A stretch of 64,000 nucleotides of DNA from Microbacterium yannicii. Lineage in GTDB: Bacteria > Actinomycetota > Actinomycetes > Actinomycetales > Microbacteriaceae. The position numbers and the translations under genes are program-made. The stretch's first letter is position 1. Each line of letters starts with the position of its first letter. The notes below the pieces were generated by a model. That model was given only the letters and a program-made list of their open reading frames with translations. It made no database searches and had not been told where the DNA came from. Shown here piece by piece: positions 15,087 through 23,798 of this stretch. Location of the stretch: contig NZ_JAMXMB010000032.1 of assembly GCF_024055635.1 (NCBI RefSeq), positions 62,001 to 126,000 on the forward strand, given 5' to 3'.

Positions 15087-15498
15087 GCTCGGCGTCGCGC
15101 TGGTCGTCGGCGGCCGCGGCGCACGATCCGCAGAGCCCGAAGATATCGACGACGTGCTCGGCGTCGCGGAAGCCGTGGCGTTCGGCGGTGCGCTTCGCCC
15201 ACTGCTCGACGTCGGTCGCCTCGATCTCGACGGTCAGTCCGCAGGAGCGGCAGATCAGGTGGTGGTGGTGGCCGGTGCTGGTGCACGCCCGGTAGAGCGC
15301 CTCGCCCTCGGGGCTCTGCAGCGAATCGGCGTTGCCCTGCGCCGCGAGCCCGGCGAGGGTGCGGTACACGGTGGCCAGCCCGATGCCGGTGTTCTCGTCA
15401 CGGAGCGTGGCGTGCAGCGACTGGGCGCTCACGAAGCCACGGGCGTCCGAGAGCGCTTCGCGCACGCGTTCGCGCTGCCAGGTGTTGCGCTGGACCAT
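15073..15498 (-). CDS. zur: Fur-family regulator, probably zinc-responsive Zur
   Basis: A 141-residue repressor. The winged helix covers about 1-80 (NTGIGLATVYRTLAGLA is the recognition region). HHHHLICRSCG near 80-90 carries the regulatory metal and first CxxC, and GLCGSC near 120 the second. It follows znuB by 51 bp and precedes the permease genes. With znuABC beside it and a Zur-type palindrome before znuA, zinc is the likely signal rather than iron. It also has its own promoter: TAGACT 7 nt before the ATG, without a ribosome-binding site. Confidence 0.88.
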   Translation of the reverse strand: MVQRNTWQRERVREALSDARGFVSAQSLHATLRDENTGIGLATVYRTLAGLAAQGNADSLQSPEGEALYRACTSTGHHHHLICRSCGLTVEIEATDVEQWAKRTAERHGFRDAEHVVDIFGLCGSCAAAADDQRDAERDAH

Positions 15499-15505
15499 GG
15501 CGGCG

Positions 15506-15511
15506 AGTCTA
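15506..15511 (-). promoter_or_regulatory. -10 element of zur, leaderless
   Basis: TAGACT on the minus strand, 7 nt upstream of the zur ATG, in the same context as mpg (TAGACTCGNCGNCATG). It gives zur transcription independent of znuABC. Confidence 0.6.
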
Positions 15512-15549
15512 CCGACGGGTCCTGGACGTGGGCCGGGCGCCTGCCGCGG

Positions 15550-16413
15550 TCACGCGGCCGCCCTCGTCACGCGGTCGCGGCGCGCGCCGATCACCCGGCA
15601 CACGACGTAGATCGCGAACGAGATGGTCGTGATGTACGGGCTCACCGGGAGCGTCCCCATGATCGCGAGGAGGATGCCGCCCACCGCCGACACGAAGCCG
15701 AACAGCGCCGACAGCAGCGGCACCGACAGCGGTCCCGACGCGATCCGCATCGCCGCGGCGGCCGGGGTCACGAGAAGGGCCATCACGAGCAGCGCGCCGA
15801 TGATGTGCACGGCGACGGCCACGATGAGCCCGAGCAGCAGCATGAAGGCGAGCGACACCGCCGTGGTCGGCACGCCTCGGGCCGCCGCCGACTGCGGGTC
15901 GAGCGAGTCGAACCGCAGCGGACGCCAGATGAGCAGCACGCCCAGCAGCACGACGGCCCCGATGCCGATCAGCCAGCCGAGCTGCCCCGTCTGCACCGAT
16001 ACGATCTGGCCGGTGAGCAGGCTGAACCGGTTGGCACTGCGCCCGTCGTAGAGCGAGAGGAACAGGATGCCGAGACCCAGCCCGAACGGCATCAGCACGC
16101 CGATGATCGAGTTGCGGTCGCGGGCCTTCGCGCCGAGGACGCCGATGATCGCGGCCGCGATGAGCGACCCGACGATCGACCCGGTCACGACGTCCCAGCC
16201 GATGAGGAGGGCCGCGGCGGCGCCGGCGAACGAGAGCTCGCTGATGCCGTGGACGGCGAACGCCATGTCGCGCTGCATGACGAAGACGCCGACGAGCCCG
16301 CCGACGAGCCCCAGGACGGCGCCCGCCCACACCGAGTTCGACACCAGCGCGAGGATCTCGCCGTAGTACGGCAGGCCGCCGAACATCGCGTCCGCGATGT
16401 CACCCCAGTTCAC
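15550..16413 (-). CDS. znuB: Zinc ABC transporter permease
   Basis: A 287-residue protein with about eight hydrophobic helices, typical of the ZnuB/TroC family of metal ABC permeases. The family region near helix 2 (MAFAVHGISELSFAGAAAA) is present. It forms the membrane channel for zinc delivered by ZnuA and powered by ZnuC. The GTG start overlaps the znuC stop as GTGA, indicating coupled translation. Zinc rather than manganese is inferred from zur in the same cluster. Confidence 0.92.
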   Translation of the reverse strand: MNWGDIADAMFGGLPYYGEILALVSNSVWAGAVLGLVGGLVGVFVMQRDMAFAVHGISELSFAGAAAALLIGWDVVTGSIVGSLIAAAIIGVLGAKARDRNSIIGVLMPFGLGLGILFLSLYDGRSANRFSLLTGQIVSVQTGQLGWLIGIGAVVLLGVLLIWRPLRFDSLDPQSAAARGVPTTAVSLAFMLLLGLIVAVAVHIIGALLVMALLVTPAAAAMRIASGPLSVPLLSALFGFVSAVGGILLAIMGTLPVSPYITTISFAIYVVCRVIGARRDRVTRAAA

Positions 16414-17246
16414 GCGACTCCCTCACCCTCGTGGTGGTGATGGGATGCCTCGGCGTCGGGGGCGCCGACCACCACGAGCCGGTCGCCCGCCCGCAGCACG
16501 AAGACGTGCGCACCATAGAGCGCGGTGAGCACGTCGGAGCGCAGCACCTCCTGCGGCGTCCCCAGCGTGAAGCGGCCGTTCGCGATGTAGAGGATGCGGT
16601 CGACCTTGCCCAGGAGCGGGTTGATGTCGTGCGTCACGAGCAGGACGGCAGCATCCTTCTCGCGGCGATGCCGGTCGATGAGGCCGATGACGGCCTGCTG
16701 GTTGGCGAGGTCGAGGCTGGTGAGCGGCTCGTCGCACAGCAGCAGCCGCGGGTCGTCGGCGAGCGCCTGGCCGGCGCGCAGACGCTGCTGCTCGCCGCCT
16801 GACAGCTGCCCGACCGGCCGGTCGGCGAACTCCCGCGCCCCGACGGCGTCGATGAGGGCGTCGACGCGGGCACGATCGCCGCGGCGCGGGATCGGCAGCC
16901 CGAAGCGGTGGCCGTCGACGCCGAGGGTCACGAGGTCGCGGCCGCGCAGCGAGGTGTCGCGGGGCAGCGGCCGTGCCTGCGGGATGTAGCCGATGCGGCG
17001 GCTGCCGTGCCCCTCCACCGGTGCGCCCTCGACGCTGATCTCGCCGCGGGACAGCGGCTCGAGCCCGAGGATCGCCCGCAGCAGCGTCGTCTTGCCCGAC
17101 CCGCTGGGTCCGAGCACGGCGACGAGCTCACCGGCATGGACGTCGAGGTCGAGGCCTGCCCACAGCTCCCGGTCGCCGCGCTGCAGTGCGGCATCCCGGA
17201 TGCTCAGCACCACGCGCCGTTCGGCGCCGGCGGACGCGGGTGTCAC
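16410..17246 (-). CDS. znuC: Zinc ABC transporter ATP-binding protein
   Basis: A 278-residue ATPase. Walker A GPSGSGKTT is at about 44-52, the signature LSGGEQQR at about 149-156, Walker B LLLCDEPLTSLD next and the switch histidine in VTHD. The C-terminus is His-rich (HHHHEGEG), plausible for metal handling. I chose GTG 17246, which overlaps the znuA stop as GTGA, over the in-frame ATG at 17291, which would overlap znuA by 49 bp. Confidence 0.93.
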   Translation of the reverse strand: MTPASAGAERRVVLSIRDAALQRGDRELWAGLDLDVHAGELVAVLGPSGSGKTTLLRAILGLEPLSRGEISVEGAPVEGHGSRRIGYIPQARPLPRDTSLRGRDLVTLGVDGHRFGLPIPRRGDRARVDALIDAVGAREFADRPVGQLSGGEQQRLRAGQALADDPRLLLCDEPLTSLDLANQQAVIGLIDRHRREKDAAVLLVTHDINPLLGKVDRILYIANGRFTLGTPQEVLRSDVLTALYGAHVFVLRAGDRLVVVGAPDAEASHHHHEGEGVA

Positions 17247-18307
17247 GCCTGCAGCGCTGTGTTCAGCGCCTCGATGTTGGCCTGCATCCACGAGATGTAA
17301 GTCTCCCCCTCGGGAAGCGTTTCCGAAAACGCGATCACCGGGATGCCGAGACCATCGGCCTCGTCGACGATCTCCTGCGTCTCTGCTCCGCCGGTCTGGG
17401 TGTTCGTGATGACCACGCTGACGGCGCCGCCCCGCACGAGCGCCAGGGATTCGAGGAGCGTCGCAGGCGCGACATCCTGCCCCTCTTCGACCGCTTCGCT
17501 GAACGCTTCGGGCGTCGCGTTCTCGAGTCCGGCGGCGTCGGTGAGGTACACCGGCACGGGCTCGGTGACGAAGACCTTCTCGCCGCCGTGGGCGGCGCCG
17601 ATGTCGCCGAGCGCGGCTTCGAGCTTCTCGACCTCGGCGCCGAACGCCTCGGCGTTGGCGATGAACGTGTCGGCGTCGTCGGGGCTCAGCCGACCCAGCT
17701 CGTCCGCGATGGCCGAGGCGACGTGCGCGATGGTGTGCGGGTCGTACCAGACGTGCTCATTGAAGCCCTCGACGTGATCGTGGCCATGGTCGTGGCTCTC
17801 GGACTCGTCGGCGTGGTCGTCGGCGCCGTCGGTGGCGGTGTCGTCGGTCGCGGCATCCGTCGCAGCGGCATCGGTCTCAGCGGTGTCGGTCTCGTCCGCC
17901 GCGGGCGGGTCGGCGTGGCCGGGGTTGCCGGGCCAGTCGTGCGAGTACTCGACGGCGGTGATGACGGGGGCGTCCGTGCCGCTGGACTCGATGAGCGCGT
18001 CGACGAACGCGTCGTAGCCGCCGCCGTTCTCGATGACGAGATCGGCCTTCGACACGACGAGCTGGTCGCGGGCACTGGGCTCGAAGGAGTGCGGGTCCTG
18101 CGACTCGTTCGTCACGGTCGAGGTCACGTCGACCAGGTCGCCGCCGACCTCCGCCGCGATCTGCCCGTAGACGTTGGTCGAGGCGACGACCGACAGGCGG
18201 CCGTCGGCAGTGTCGTCGCCCGCCGCGGTGCCCGTGCATCCGGCAAGGACGAGGGCGGATGCCGCCGTCAGGCCGAGCAGAGGCAGGGATCGTCGCAGCG
18301 AGGTCAT
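17243..18307 (-). CDS. znuA: Zinc ABC transporter substrate-binding lipoprotein
   Basis: A 354-residue lipoprotein. The signal peptide ends in LVLAGC (lipid-anchored Cys24). The cluster A-I fold carries metal ligands in the segments DPHSFEPS, EHVWYDPH and FVTEPVPVY. An acidic His-rich loop (about 130-185, with HDHGHDH) lies between them, typical of zinc rather than manganese binders. ATG 18307 is used; an upstream in-frame ATG at 18364 lacks a signal-peptide context. It heads the znuACB-zur-permease-TIGR03943-propeller series. A Zur-type palindrome covers its -35 element. Confidence 0.93.
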   Translation of the reverse strand: MTSLRRSLPLLGLTAASALVLAGCTGTAAGDDTADGRLSVVASTNVYGQIAAEVGGDLVDVTSTVTNESQDPHSFEPSARDQLVVSKADLVIENGGGYDAFVDALIESSGTDAPVITAVEYSHDWPGNPGHADPPAADETDTAETDAAATDAATDDTATDGADDHADESESHDHGHDHVEGFNEHVWYDPHTIAHVASAIADELGRLSPDDADTFIANAEAFGAEVEKLEAALGDIGAAHGGEKVFVTEPVPVYLTDAAGLENATPEAFSEAVEEGQDVAPATLLESLALVRGGAVSVVITNTQTGGAETQEIVDEADGLGIPVIAFSETLPEGETYISWMQANIEALNTALQA

Positions 18308-18314
18308 GTCCGCA

Positions 18315-18343
18315 ACTCTAACGCTAATGAGAATCGTTCTCAA
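18315..18343 (-). promoter_or_regulatory. znuA promoter, leaderless
   Basis: On the minus strand TTGAGA (18343-18338), a 17-nt spacer, then TAGAGT (18320-18315), 7 nt before the ATG. There is no ribosome-binding site, so the transcript probably begins at or next to the start codon. Confidence 0.7.
18328..18342. promoter_or_regulatory. Zur-box-like palindrome
   Basis: TGAGAATCGTTCTCA is a perfect 6-3-6 palindrome close to the actinobacterial Zur consensus (TGAAAATGATTTTCA type). It overlaps the -35 hexamer of znuA, so repressor binding would exclude RNA polymerase. Confidence 0.85.
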
Positions 18344-18450
18344 ACCGACGTCATCCCATCGCATTCAACGGCGTTGTGGGCCGGGCGACGGGCGAACGTC
18401 CGTGGAACCGGGCGGACGAACGCGCGTGGGCACCGGCGGGCAGCGCTTGA

Positions 18451-18456
18451 TAGCGT
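18451..18456 (+). promoter_or_regulatory. -10 element of the DUF2238-like gene, leaderless
   Basis: TAGCGT ends 6 nt before the GTG start at 18463, without a ribosome-binding site. Confidence 0.5.
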
Positions 18457-18462
18457 CGGGGC

Positions 18463-19107
18463 GTGCTTCCGCAGGTCGTCCGCCGCTCACTGCTGCTCGC
18501 CCTCCCGTTCCAGGTGGGCGCCCTCGTCGTCGCGCTGGTGCTGTATGCCGCGGGGCTGCCGGCTCAAGTGCTGCTCACGGTGCTGCTCGTCGTCTCGATG
18601 TGGGCGCCCGCCGCCGCCGAGCTCGTCTTCCGCACGACGCTGCCGCGCGCGCTGCAGCTGCACTACCTCATCTTCATCACGCTGGGCCCGTACGCGGGGA
18701 GCGCGCTGAACGTCTACGTCGCGATCGCCGACTGGGACACGCTGATCCACTTCGACTCGGGCGTGATGCTCGCGTGGCTCGGCATGCTCTGGGTGCGGCG
18801 CATGGAGGAGCGGGTGAACGCCGAGTTCCCCACCTGGTTCGGGCTTGCGGTCATCCAGCTCACCGCGATGGCGTTCGCCGCGGCATGGGAGATCTGCGAG
18901 TTCGCGAGCGACAACCTGATCGGCACCGTCGCCCAGGGCGGACTCGACGACACGATGTCCGACATCATGGCGGGCACGATGGGCGGGCTCTTCGCGATCG
19001 CGCTGCTGCTGATCCTCGGTCGCCCGCGTTCGCTCGCGCCCGCGTCGCTGCTGCGTCCCGAGTATCGGACGGCCGCCGCAGAGGGTCAACGGCCCACAGA
19101 CGGCTGA
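18463..19107 (+). CDS. DUF2238/YjdF-like membrane protein
   Basis: A 214-residue protein with about six hydrophobic helices. Family-type polar motifs include DWDTLIHFDSG, AAWEICEFASDN and LDDTMSDIMAGTMGG, matching the HF..G, WE..E and D..D..G pattern of YjdF (DUF2238) proteins. The function of that family is unknown. It starts at GTG, 6 nt after TAGCGT. It lies divergent from znuA with about 155 bp between. No zinc link is evident. Confidence 0.7.
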   Translation: MLPQVVRRSLLLALPFQVGALVVALVLYAAGLPAQVLLTVLLVVSMWAPAAAELVFRTTLPRALQLHYLIFITLGPYAGSALNVYVAIADWDTLIHFDSGVMLAWLGMLWVRRMEERVNAEFPTWFGLAVIQLTAMAFAAAWEICEFASDNLIGTVAQGGLDDTMSDIMAGTMGGLFAIALLLILGRPRSLAPASLLRPEYRTAAAEGQRPTDG

Positions 19108-19144
19108 GCGTCGCGATGTCGGCGGTGGCGGGGAGTATGGCGCC

Positions 19145-19945
19145 ATGGCATCTGCGACGGCGAGGGACGGGGCACGCGTCTGGTTCGAGACATCCGGTGA
19201 TGTGACGGGCCCGGGGCTGCCACTGGTGCTCGTCCAGGGGTTCGCGCTCGACCATCACGGCTGGGACTCGGCGATCGATGACTTCAGCGGGCGACCAGTC
19301 GTGGTCCTCGATCATCGCGGGACCGGTGACAGCGACGACCGTTTCGCGGACGAGTGGTCGATGCGCGACTTCGCGGGCGACATCATCTCGGTGCTCGACG
19401 AGGCCGGGATCGACCGCGCCCACATCTACGGTCACTCCATGGGCGGACGCATCGCACAGTGGCTCGGCGCACGCCATGCCGATCGCATCGCCGGGCTGGT
19501 GATCGGTGCCACGACCGTGGGAGATGACACGGGCGTTCCCCGATCCGCGCGCGCGTCCGAAGCGCTCGAGTCCGGTGACCCGGACCGGCTGGCGGCCTTC
19601 TTCTATCCGGATGCCTGGATCGCAGCGCACCGCGAGGCAGCGACGAGCGTGATGCCGGCGGCCGCCTCTCCGACGGCGACGAGACAGCATCTCGCGGCGA
19701 TCGCGAACCATGACGGCCCGACGCCGGCGCAGATCGCCGCACCGGCGCTCGTCATCCATGGCGCCGATGACGAGCTCTGTCCGATGGACAACGCTCGACT
19801 TCTGGCCATGCGCATCCCCCGTGCCGAACTGCGTCTCATCGACGGTGCCCGACACGTGTACTGGGCAGGCATGCCGGAAGCGCATCGCGACGTGAACGAC
19901 TTCCTGCGACGCCATGACCGCGTTCGGCCGATGTCGCTCGCGTGA
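19145..19945 (+). CDS. Alpha/beta hydrolase
   Basis: A 266-residue serine hydrolase with nucleophile motif GHSMGG (Ser98), a late aspartate in HGADDELCP and histidine in GARHVYW. Residues DHRGTGDSD (56-64) form the usual strand-loop before the nucleophile. It resembles 3-oxoadipate-enol-lactonase and haloperoxidase-like hydrolases, but the substrate cannot be told from sequence. It follows the DUF2238-like gene by 37 bp and may be cotranscribed. The E2 gene is convergent downstream. Confidence 0.85.
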   Translation: MASATARDGARVWFETSGDVTGPGLPLVLVQGFALDHHGWDSAIDDFSGRPVVVLDHRGTGDSDDRFADEWSMRDFAGDIISVLDEAGIDRAHIYGHSMGGRIAQWLGARHADRIAGLVIGATTVGDDTGVPRSARASEALESGDPDRLAAFFYPDAWIAAHREAATSVMPAAASPTATRQHLAAIANHDGPTPAQIAAPALVIHGADDELCPMDNARLLAMRIPRAELRLIDGARHVYWAGMPEAHRDVNDFLRRHDRVRPMSLA

Positions 19946-19973
19946 TGCGGAACGGCGAGACCAGCCGCCGGGA

Positions 19974-21353
19974 TCAGTCGAGGAGCAGTGCGGGCTCTTC
20001 GAGGATCGACGCCACATCCGCGATGAAGCGCGACATGCCGTCGCCGTCCACCACTCGGTGATCGAACGAGCCGGCGACGGTGGTCACCCAGCGCGGGCGG
20101 ACCTCGCCGTCGACCACCCACGGCTTCTGCCGGATCGTCCCGAGCGCCACGATGCCGGCCTCGCCGGGGTTGATGATCGGGGTGCCCGCGTCCATGCCGA
20201 AGACCCCGATGTTGGTGATCGTGATCGTGCCGCCGTGCTGGTCGGCCGGAGTGGTCTTGCCCTCGCGCGCCGTGAGCGTCAGCTTCTCGAGCGCGCGGGC
20301 GAGCTCCCGCATCGACAGGTCCTGCGCGTCCTTGATGTTGGGCACCAGCAGCCCACGCGGCGTCGCCGCGGCGATCCCGAGGTTGACGTAGCGCCGCACG
20401 CGGATCTCGGCGCCGCCGTCCGCGTCGACCCACGCGGCGTTCACCATCGGGGTGCGCCGTGCCGCCCAGATCACGGCCCGCGCCATGATCAGCAGGGGCG
20501 AGACCTTCGTGTCGGCGAAGTCCGGCGAGGACTTGAGCCGCTTGACGAGCTCCATCGTGCGGGTCGCATCCACGTCGGTCCACACCGAGACGTGCGGCGC
20601 CGAATAGGCCGACTGCACCATCGCCGACGACGTGGCCTTGCGCACACCCCGGACGGCGATGGTCTCCTCGCGACCCGCGGCGTCCGGGGCGGGCGTCGAC
20701 GGCGCGACCTCGACGGGTGCCGGCGCCGACGGACGCGCGGCCGTCGGCGCACCGACCGGAATGGTCTCTTCGCGTACGTCGCCCCACTCGGGCGTCTCGA
20801 TGTTGCGGAACACGCTCGCCTGCGAGGCGTGCCGTACGACGTCCTCGCGGGTCACCTCGCCGGCGGGTCCGCTCGCGGCGACGGCCGCGAGTTCCACCCC
20901 CAGATCACGCGCGAGCTTGCGGATCGGCGGCTTGGCGATGACGCCGACGGATGCCGCGACCCGCTGCTCCGCCGGAACAGCCGGTCCCCGCCGCCGTGAC
21001 TGGACGTGACCGCCCGTGCCGTAGCCGACGAGCACCGCTCCCTCGCCCTCGGCCGGCTCAGCCGGCTGCCCGTGCTCGGACTGGCCCACGGTCGCCGGGG
21101 CCGCGGCATCCGTCTCCGAAGCGATGGTGATGATCGCCGTGCCGACGTTCACCGTGTCGCCCTCGCCGGCCAGCAGGTCGCCGACGGTGCCGGCGAAGGG
21201 CGAGGGCAGCTCGACCAGGGACTTCGCGGTCTCGATCTCGACGAGCACGTCGTTCACGGCGACGCTGTCGCCGGGGGCGACCCGCCACTGGACGATCTCG
21301 GCCTCGGTGAGACCTTCACCGACATCGGGCAGAACGAACGTCTGGGTGCTCAT
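19974..21353 (-). CDS. bkdC: Dihydrolipoamide acyltransferase (E2) of a branched-chain 2-oxoacid dehydrogenase
   Basis: A 459-residue E2 subunit that passes the acyl group from E1 to CoA. It has one lipoyl domain (1-80, lipoylated Lys44 in ETAKS), an E3/E1-binding domain (about 139-175, [15 protein letters not shown]), an Ala/Pro linker and a catalytic domain ending with DHRVVDGD (His about 432). ATG 21353 starts the lipoyl domain; upstream in-frame codons come from a palindromic repeat. It is last in the aminotransferase-E1alpha-E1beta-E2 series, separated from E1beta by that 125-bp repeat region. No E3 gene is present nearby. Confidence 0.92.
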   Translation of the reverse strand: MSTQTFVLPDVGEGLTEAEIVQWRVAPGDSVAVNDVLVEIETAKSLVELPSPFAGTVGDLLAGEGDTVNVGTAIITIASETDAAAPATVGQSEHGQPAEPAEGEGAVLVGYGTGGHVQSRRRGPAVPAEQRVAASVGVIAKPPIRKLARDLGVELAAVAASGPAGEVTREDVVRHASQASVFRNIETPEWGDVREETIPVGAPTAARPSAPAPVEVAPSTPAPDAAGREETIAVRGVRKATSSAMVQSAYSAPHVSVWTDVDATRTMELVKRLKSSPDFADTKVSPLLIMARAVIWAARRTPMVNAAWVDADGGAEIRVRRYVNLGIAAATPRGLLVPNIKDAQDLSMRELARALEKLTLTAREGKTTPADQHGGTITITNIGVFGMDAGTPIINPGEAGIVALGTIRQKPWVVDGEVRPRWVTTVAGSFDHRVVDGDGMSRFIADVASILEEPALLLD

Positions 21354-21373
21354 GGAGTGTCCTTTCGAAAGAC

Positions 21374-21470
21374 CCGGTCGTCGAGCGAGCGTGCGAGACG
21401 AAACGCGTGCGACGTTCCGGCCGGTCCGGGCCGTCTCGTCTCGCTCGTTCCTCGCTCGCTCAACGACCGG
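21374..21470. repeat. REP-like palindromic element between E1beta and E2 genes
   Basis: Imperfect arms beginning GGTCGTCGAGCGAGCG and ending in the complement of GGTCGTTGAGCGAGCG, with inner GAGACGAAACGC-type segments. The same element recurs at 32371-32477, with a half copy at 32521-32562. Lying inside an operon, it could shape mRNA stability or relative subunit expression. Confidence 0.75.
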
Positions 21471-21477
21471 CTCCCTG

Positions 21478-22620
21478 TCAGTAGGCGAGAGACCGGTCGA
21501 CGGCCTCGAGGATGCGGTCGGCGTCGGGCAGGAAGACGCCTTCGAGCTTGGCCGGGGGGAACGGGGCGTCGAAGCCCGACACGCGGAGCACGGGAGCCTC
21601 CAGCGCGTAGAACGCACGCTCCATCACCGTCGCGGCGACCTCGGAGCCGAGAGACGTGAAGCCGGGTGCCTCCTGCGCATAGACCATGCGACCGGTGCGG
21701 CGCACCGATTCGAGGATCGGGCCGTAGTCCACCGGCGACAGCGAGCGCAGGTCGACGACCTCGATGCTCGTGCCCTCGGCCTCGGCGAGGACGGCGGCCT
21801 GCAGCATGGTCGTCACCATGGCGCCGTGGCCGACGAGGGTCACGTCGGTGCCGCGGCGGACGATGCGCGACGCGTGCAGCGGCAGCGCGCGAGCCGACGT
21901 GTCGACCTCGCCCTTCTGCCAGTACTTGCTTTTCGGCTCGAGGAAGATCACCGGGTCGGCGGACGCGATCGCGTCCTGGATCATCCAGTACCCGTCGTTC
22001 GGCGTCGACGGGCTCACCACCCGCAGGCCCGGGGTGTGCGTGAAGTACGCCTCCGGGCTCTCCTGGTGGTGCTCGATCGCGCCGATGTGCCCGCCGTACG
22101 GGATGCGGATCACGACGGGCATCTGCACGGCACCCTCGAGGCGGTTCGTGATCTTCGCCAGCTGCGAGGTGATCTGGTCGAACGCGGGGAAGACGAAACC
22201 GTCGAACTGGATCTCGACCACCGGGCGGAATCCCGCGAGCGCGAGCCCGATCGCGGTGCCGACGAGGCCGGACTCGGCCAGGGGGCTGTCGATCACGCGC
22301 TGCTCGCCGAACTCGGCCTGCAGCCCCTCGGTGATGCGGAAGACCCCGCCGAGCCGGCCGATGTCCTCGCCCATGAGCAGGACGCGGTCGCTGCCCGCGA
22401 GGGACCCGCGCAGACCGGCGTTGATGGCACGGCTGAGAGGCATCGTCGTGACGGTGGATGCCGCCGCCGCCGTCGCGCTCGCCGCCTGCGGAGCCGCCCC
22501 CGGTTGCTGAGCCGCTCCCGGTTGCTGAGCCGCCCCCGGTTGCTGAGCCGCTCCCGGTTGCTGAGCCGCCCCCGGTTGCTGAGCCGCTCCCGGTTGCTGA
22601 GCCTGTCGAAGCACGGTCAC
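21478..22620 (-). CDS. bkdB: Branched-chain 2-oxoacid dehydrogenase E1 beta subunit with repeat-derived N-terminus
   Basis: A 380-residue subunit of the thiamine-diphosphate E1 component. The conserved region begins at Met60 ([15 protein letters not shown]) and includes [19 protein letters not shown] and [13 protein letters not shown]. The predicted GTG start overlaps the E1alpha stop as GTGA. It adds 59 residues: VTVLRQ, six AQQPGA units and an Ala/Thr-rich spacer. Those units are encoded by an 18-bp array at 22493-22600 that grew from a dispersed repeat. If the true start is ATG 22443 instead, the array is untranslated. The enzyme identity is firm; the start is the open point. Confidence 0.9.
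   Translation of the reverse strand: MTVLRQAQQPGAAQQPGAAQQPGAAQQPGAAQQPGAAQQPGAAPQAASATAAAASTVTTMPLSRAINAGLRGSLAGSDRVLLMGEDIGRLGGVFRITEGLQAEFGEQRVIDSPLAESGLVGTAIGLALAGFRPVVEIQFDGFVFPAFDQITSQLAKITNRLEGAVQMPVVIRIPYGGHIGAIEHHQESPEAYFTHTPGLRVVSPSTPNDGYWMIQDAIASADPVIFLEPKSKYWQKGEVDTSARALPLHASRIVRRGTDVTLVGHGAMVTTMLQAAVLAEAEGTSIEVVDLRSLSPVDYGPILESVRRTGRMVYAQEAPGFTSLGSEVAATVMERAFYALEAPVLRVSGFDAPFPPAKLEGVFLPDADRILEAVDRSLAY
22493..22600. repeat. Six-copy 18-bp tandem array alternating two variants
   Basis: Units gccgcccccggttgctga and gccgctcccggttgctga alternate strictly (three 36-bp pairs). On the minus strand they encode AQQPGA. The array abuts a dispersed repeat (22601-22615, gcctgtcgaagc), whose half it repeats. 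Confidence 0.92.
22601..22615. repeat. Dispersed repeat half within the E1beta start region
   Basis: gcctgtcgaagc joined to ggttgctga of the array forms a GGTTGCTGAGCCTGTCGAAG repeat copy. It lies 5 bp inside the predicted GTG start. Confidence 0.7.
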
Positions 22621-23798
22621 GATGCGCCCCCTTCGAAGGATGCCTCGTACGCGGCGAGCCACTGCCGCTGCTCGTCCATGAGCGGATGCGGCTCCGAGTA
22701 CACGTGGGCGAAGATGTCGTCCCGATCGAGCCCGCCCAGCGCGTTGGTGCGTACGCGGATGTCGTCGGCGAGCGCCTCGGACTCGGCCTCCACGTCGGCG
22801 AAGAACGACTCCGATGCCCCGCGGCTGAGCAGGAAGGCCTTCGTGCGCGAGAGCGGGTCTCGGCGCCGCCACGCCTCCTCCTCGCTGGACGGCCGGTACT
22901 TCGTCGGGTCGTCGCTCGTGGTGTGCGGGCCGAGGCGATAGGTCATCGCCTCGATCGCCTGCGGGCCGCTGCCGGCACGCGCGTCGTCGAGGGCCGCCCG
23001 CGTCACGGCCCAGCTGGCGAGGACGTCGTTGCCGTCGATCAGCGTGCTCGGCATCCCGTAACCCGCACCGCGCTTGTACAGCGGCGCCCGGGACTGCGTC
23101 GAGACCGGTACGGAGATCGCCCACTGGTTGTTCTGCAGGAAGAACACCTCGGGGGTGCGGTAGCTCGCGGCGAAGACCATCGCCTCGTGCACGTCGCCCT
23201 GACTGGACGCGCCGTCGCCGTAGTAGACGATGACGGCCTCGTCGCGGTCCGCGTCGCCGGTGCCGCAGCGGCCGTCGAAGACGAGGCCCATCCCGAAGCC
23301 CGTCGCGTGCAGCGTCTGCGAGCCCAGCACGAGCGTGTAGATGTGGGTGTTGCCGTTCTTCGGGTCGGTCGGATCCCATCCGCCGTGTGTGAGGCCGCGC
23401 ATCACACGGATGATGTCGATCGGATCGACGCCGCGGATCTTGGTCACGACGTGCTCGCGGTAGGACGGGAAGATGTGGTCCTGCGGCCGCGCCGCGCGGG
23501 CGGAGCCGACCTGCGCCGCCTCCTGGCCGTAGCTCGGCGGCCAGAGCGCCAGCTGCCCCTGACGCTGGAGGTTCGTCGCCTGCACGTCGAACGCGCGGAT
23601 GACGGCCATGTCGCGGTAGAACGTCTCGAGGTCGGCGTCGCTCAGTGCGTCCACGGCGTCGCGATAGGGCTCCGCTGCGGGGGTGGGCGCGTACCTGCCG
23701 TCCGCTTCGAGGAAGCGGACGATCGCGGGGTCTTCGGGCATCGTGGGTTCCGAAGGTGCCGTGGCGCCAGTCGTCACCGAGTCTTCAGGCGGGGTCAC
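22617..23798 (-). CDS. bkdA: Branched-chain 2-oxoacid dehydrogenase E1 alpha subunit
   Basis: A 393-residue thiamine-diphosphate-binding subunit that decarboxylates 2-oxoacids. The cofactor motif runs from GDGASSQGD (194-202) to QNN (222-224). [13 protein letters not shown] and IFPSYREH are typical of the branched-chain/pyruvate E1alpha family, and [14 protein letters not shown] fits the phosphorylation-loop region. The GTG start overlaps the aminotransferase stop as GTGA, so all upstream genes are translationally coupled. The first about 25 residues are Pro/Thr-rich and not conserved, so ATG at residue 20 is an alternative start. A branched-chain role is favoured over pyruvate by the neighbouring aminotransferase. 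Confidence 0.92.
   Translation of the reverse strand: MTPPEDSVTTGATAPSEPTMPEDPAIVRFLEADGRYAPTPAAEPYRDAVDALSDADLETFYRDMAVIRAFDVQATNLQRQGQLALWPPSYGQEAAQVGSARAARPQDHIFPSYREHVVTKIRGVDPIDIIRVMRGLTHGGWDPTDPKNGNTHIYTLVLGSQTLHATGFGMGLVFDGRCGTGDADRDEAVIVYYGDGASSQGDVHEAMVFAASYRTPEVFFLQNNQWAISVPVSTQSRAPLYKRGAGYGMPSTLIDGNDVLASWAVTRAALDDARAGSGPQAIEAMTYRLGPHTTSDDPTKYRPSSEEEAWRRRDPLSRTKAFLLSRGASESFFADVEAESEALADDIRVRTNALGGLDRDDIFAHVYSEPHPLMDEQRQWLAAYEASFEGGAS

Noticed and set aside
22493..22600. Possible CRISPR array
   Set aside because: Units are contiguous 18-mers with no spacers, and no cas gene is near; it is a coding tandem repeat.
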